This document shows, piece after piece, positions 61,816-64,000 of a stretch of 64,000 bases of DNA (position 1 is its first letter; each line of letters starts with the position of its first letter). The notes under the pieces are model-generated. The model saw nothing but the letters and a program-made list of their open reading frames with translations, had not been told where the DNA came from and ran no database searches. Source of the stretch: Aspidiotus rigidus (taxonomy: Eukaryota > Arthropoda > Insecta > Hemiptera > Diaspididae). The stretch is taken from NCBI GenBank assembly GCA_035079385.1, contig JAVHKY010000001.1:14408501-14472500 (forward strand), in the 5' to 3' direction. A program made the translations under genes and the position numbers.

Positions 61816-64000
61816 TTATAAAGATAGACGTACTGGTCTTTTCTTTTCACGTAATGATCTACGAAGTTCTGTTGGTTCAGTAATTGTTACTTTCTTCTTG
61901 CTGCCATTTGGTGATGGTGATGGAGTTATTGATGATTTAGAGATTGAGGAACTTCTTAATTGGTTTATATGGCGCTTGAGTATTTGATTTGATGGCAGAC
62001 GAACTAAATATGTTTGATAACCCAGTACCTTGACAATTGATGTTTTTTTCCATTTAGCTGACCCATGATAATTTCTGGAAAGGACTTGATCACCAACTTT
62101 AAAAGTCCTGATATGCTTTTTGGCATCAGCATTATATTCTGTACGGTCAGTGGTTTCTGGTTTTAGCAAGTGTAACCGAGTTCGTAATTGACGACCAAAA
62201 TGTCGTTCGGCAGGCGTTTGACCACATTCAAGTGGAGTACAGCGATACTGGAACACAATTTGTTGTATCTTCTCATATAAATTTGTTGGGTTTTCACTAA
62301 GCATCTTTAAAAGTTTCTTCTTTAACGTTTGGACTGTCCGTTCTGCAATGCCATTGGTTGCTGGAAAATCTGGAGGGGAAGTTATGTGGGTGATACCACA
62401 TGCTTCATAAAACTGTGAAAATTCATTGGACGTGAAATATGTAGCGTTATCTGTTACTACAGTGTATGGCAGCCCATGTATAATGAACAACTTTGTGAAT
62501 TTCTCAATTGTAGACATCGACGTTGGTGCTTTGGAAAGTAAGAATGTTTCTACCCATTTTGAGTATGCGTCAATGACAATCAGAATGAACTTTCCGCATA
62601 TGGGACCTGCAAAGTCAGCATGAATTTGGTGCCATGGTGCTGTCGGTATTTCCCAATGATGTACCGGGGCCTTACTTGGCTGTCGTTGATGTGTAGCACA
62701 AGCTTCGCAGTCTTTTACCATTTCTTCAATATCTTTGTCTAAATTCTTCCAATAACATATTGATCGTGCAATAGCTTTCATCTTTGTAATTCCACAGTGT
62801 GTAAGGTGTAATTCTTTCAATACATATTGTTGGAGACTGCTTGGAATTACTACTCTCTGTCCGCGCATGATAACACCATTTAATAATGAGTATTCCGTTT
62901 TTTTAGTATCTTTTCTTTCAGGTTCTTCTTTTAACTCTTTTGCTAGTTTAGACAACTTAATATCTTTTTCAGTTGCTTCTTTAAGGTCTTTTGCAGTCAC
63001 GCCTTTTGAATTGAAAACTAATGTTTTGATTTGATTTATACAGAACAGGTCGACTTCATCAACTATGTCTGCGTTGATGCATTGAATTGGTTGGCGCGAT
63101 AAATAATCAACATTTGAATGGTCTTTAGCAGCCCGATATTGCACACTATAATCGAATTGTCGTAAATGTAATGCATAACGAAGCAGTCGTTGAGCTGTTA
63201 TTGCCGGAAGCTGCTTGTTAGGGGAGAAAATCTGCTGTAGAGGTTTATTGTCTGTAATGAGTGTAAATACATGACCATATAAATATTGATAGAATTTTGT
63301 AGTTGCCCAATACATAGCAGTAGCTTCACGGTCTAAGTGTGAGTAATTCCGTTCAGCTTTAGATAAAGAGCGTGACGCATATTCTATAGGATGCAGTTGA
63401 CCATTTTTCATGTGCGATAGAATAGCTCCCAGTCCGTACGGACTTGCATCTGTTTCTAAATAAAGGGGAAGTTTTGGATCAAATGTTGTGAGAATCTTCC
63501 CTTCTTCTGAGAGCTCTTTCTTTATTTCTACGAATGCTGCATTGCATTCTTTCGACCACTGATATGGTTCCTCTTTCCTCAATAATCTATGTAAGGGTTG
63601 CAATTTTGTTGATAGGTTTGGAATAAAACGAGCATAAAATTGAACCATACCAAGGAACGATTGTAATTCTTTCATATTTGTTGGTGGTGGCGTGTCTCTA
63701 ATAGCCTCAACTTTACTTTCATCTTTTTCAAGGCCTTTCTCCGATATTATGTAACCTAGATATTTAATTTTTCGGATGAAAAATTTTGATTTTTCTCTAT
63801 TCAAATGAATATTGAATTCCTTCAATTTTTCAAGGCAGATCTCAAGGTTTTTCTGGCACTCTTCTCTTGTTTGGCCATATATTAATAAGTCATCAAAATA
63901 GGCTACGCAGCCTGGTAAGCTGCTAATGATTGGAGCCATAACACTATGAAATAAGCTTGGGGCGGTGCTTAACCCATAATATAATCGATTAACTTTATAA
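61816..64000 (-). CDS. pol: Ty3/gypsy pol (reverse transcriptase, RNase H, integrase), 5' end outside window
   Basis: The frame is open from the right edge through the ATG at 63937-63939, which is internal. Reverse transcriptase palm: GLSTAPSLFHSVM and AYFDDLLIYG. RNase H: LYLETDASPYGLGAILSH. Integrase: zinc finger HLTHCGITKMKAI...DCEACATHQ, then D (IHADFAGPI), D (VTDNATYFTS), E (GIAERTVQTLKKK). A C-terminal segment ends with a basic tail REKKRPVRLSL. It belongs to the K02A2.6/retrovirus-related Pol type common in invertebrates and is unrelated to the element at 32211-42126. No lesion in 728 codons. No LTR is identifiable on the visible side. Confidence 0.93.
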   Translation of the reverse strand, partial: YKVNRLYYGLSTAPSLFHSVMAPIISSLPGCVAYFDDLLIYGQTREECQKNLEICLEKLKEFNIHLNREKSKFFIRKIKYLGYIISEKGLEKDESKVEAIRDTPPPTNMKELQSFLGMVQFYARFIPNLSTKLQPLHRLLRKEEPYQWSKECNAAFVEIKKELSEEGKILTTFDPKLPLYLETDASPYGLGAILSHMKNGQLHPIEYASRSLSKAERNYSHLDREATAMYWATTKFYQYLYGHVFTLITDNKPLQQIFSPNKQLPAITAQRLLRYALHLRQFDYSVQYRAAKDHSNVDYLSRQPIQCINADIVDEVDLFCINQIKTLVFNSKGVTAKDLKEATEKDIKLSKLAKELKEEPERKDTKKTEYSLLNGVIMRGQRVVIPSSLQQYVLKELHLTHCGITKMKAIARSICYWKNLDKDIEEMVKDCEACATHQRQPSKAPVHHWEIPTAPWHQIHADFAGPICGKFILIVIDAYSKWVETFLLSKAPTSMSTIEKFTKLFIIHGLPYTVVTDNATYFTSNEFSQFYEACGITHITSPPDFPATNGIAERTVQTLKKKLLKMLSENPTNLYEKIQQIVFQYRCTPLECGQTPAERHFGRQLRTRLHLLKPETTDRTEYNADAKKHIRTFKVGDQVLSRNYHGSAKWKKTSIVKVLGYQTYLVRLPSNQILKRHINQLRSSSISKSSITPSPSPNGSKKKVTITEPTELRRSLREKKRPVRLSL

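Noticed and set aside
61467..61850. Minus-strand ORF of 127 aa through the poly-T tract
   Set aside because: It codes a Lys run from the A-tract and low-complexity Ile runs; no sign of selection.

Overview
The window reads as eukaryotic, almost certainly insect, DNA: AT-rich, with short GT-AG introns, metazoan transposon families, an insect errantivirus-like gypsy element and Polinton/Maverick genes. A hemipteran is possible from the frequent TACCTACCT-type words, but that is a weak guess. I see no clear single-copy host gene, rRNA, functional tRNA or CRISPR. Nearly everything recognisable is mobile or virus-derived, in successive layers.

Layout. 1-2.1 kb: pogo/Tigger-like transposase (minus), one stop codon away from an open frame. 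2.8-6.2 kb: a second, more decayed pogo-like transposase gene with five visible exons (minus). 6.3-8.5 kb: 5' part of a Polinton DNA polymerase B (lineage A). 8.7-11.2 kb and 14.4-19.3 kb: two CACTA/EnSpm-like transposase copies, the second with an accessory gene that recurs at 56.9-58.2 kb. 11.2-14.4 and 19.3-22 kb: non-coding repeats and a SINE-like tRNA-derived piece.

About 22-54 kb: a large Polinton/Maverick (lineage B). Its leftward block holds integrase with chromodomain, a PY-like protein, packaging ATPase and two small unknowns. Its rightward block holds a spliced polB, a Cys-rich protein, a PLA2/minor-capsid protein, adenain-like protease, an unknown, penton, a 36-aa ORF and the major capsid protein. 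polB is split by a 4.3 kb DNA transposon (terminal inverted repeats, duplicated ATCGAT). That transposon is itself split by a complete 9.9 kb gypsy-class element with 580-bp LTRs identical by eye and a CACT target duplication. The gypsy element has one uninterrupted gag-pol-env frame of 2292 codons plus an extra ORF after env. At the left flank of the Polinton a gene with a BC-box-like motif ends in a canonical histone-type 3' stem-loop.

58.9-60.9 kb: a compact, apparently intronless cluster of four small minus-strand genes (a C2H2 zinc-finger protein, two proteins built on an unusual Cys/His repeat, one unknown). They are separated by TATATAAG boxes that overlap the preceding stop codon or lie just upstream of an ATG, and the same box occurs before Polinton genes. 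This cluster is the best candidate for an undescribed virus-like system. 61.8-64 kb: pol of a second Ty3/gypsy element, cut by the window end.

Most Polinton and transposase genes carry one or a few frameshifts or stops, so the Polinton looks recently dead. Some lesions lie in homopolymers and could be assembly errors. The gypsy element looks intact and youngest. All functions come from motifs read by eye; no search was run.
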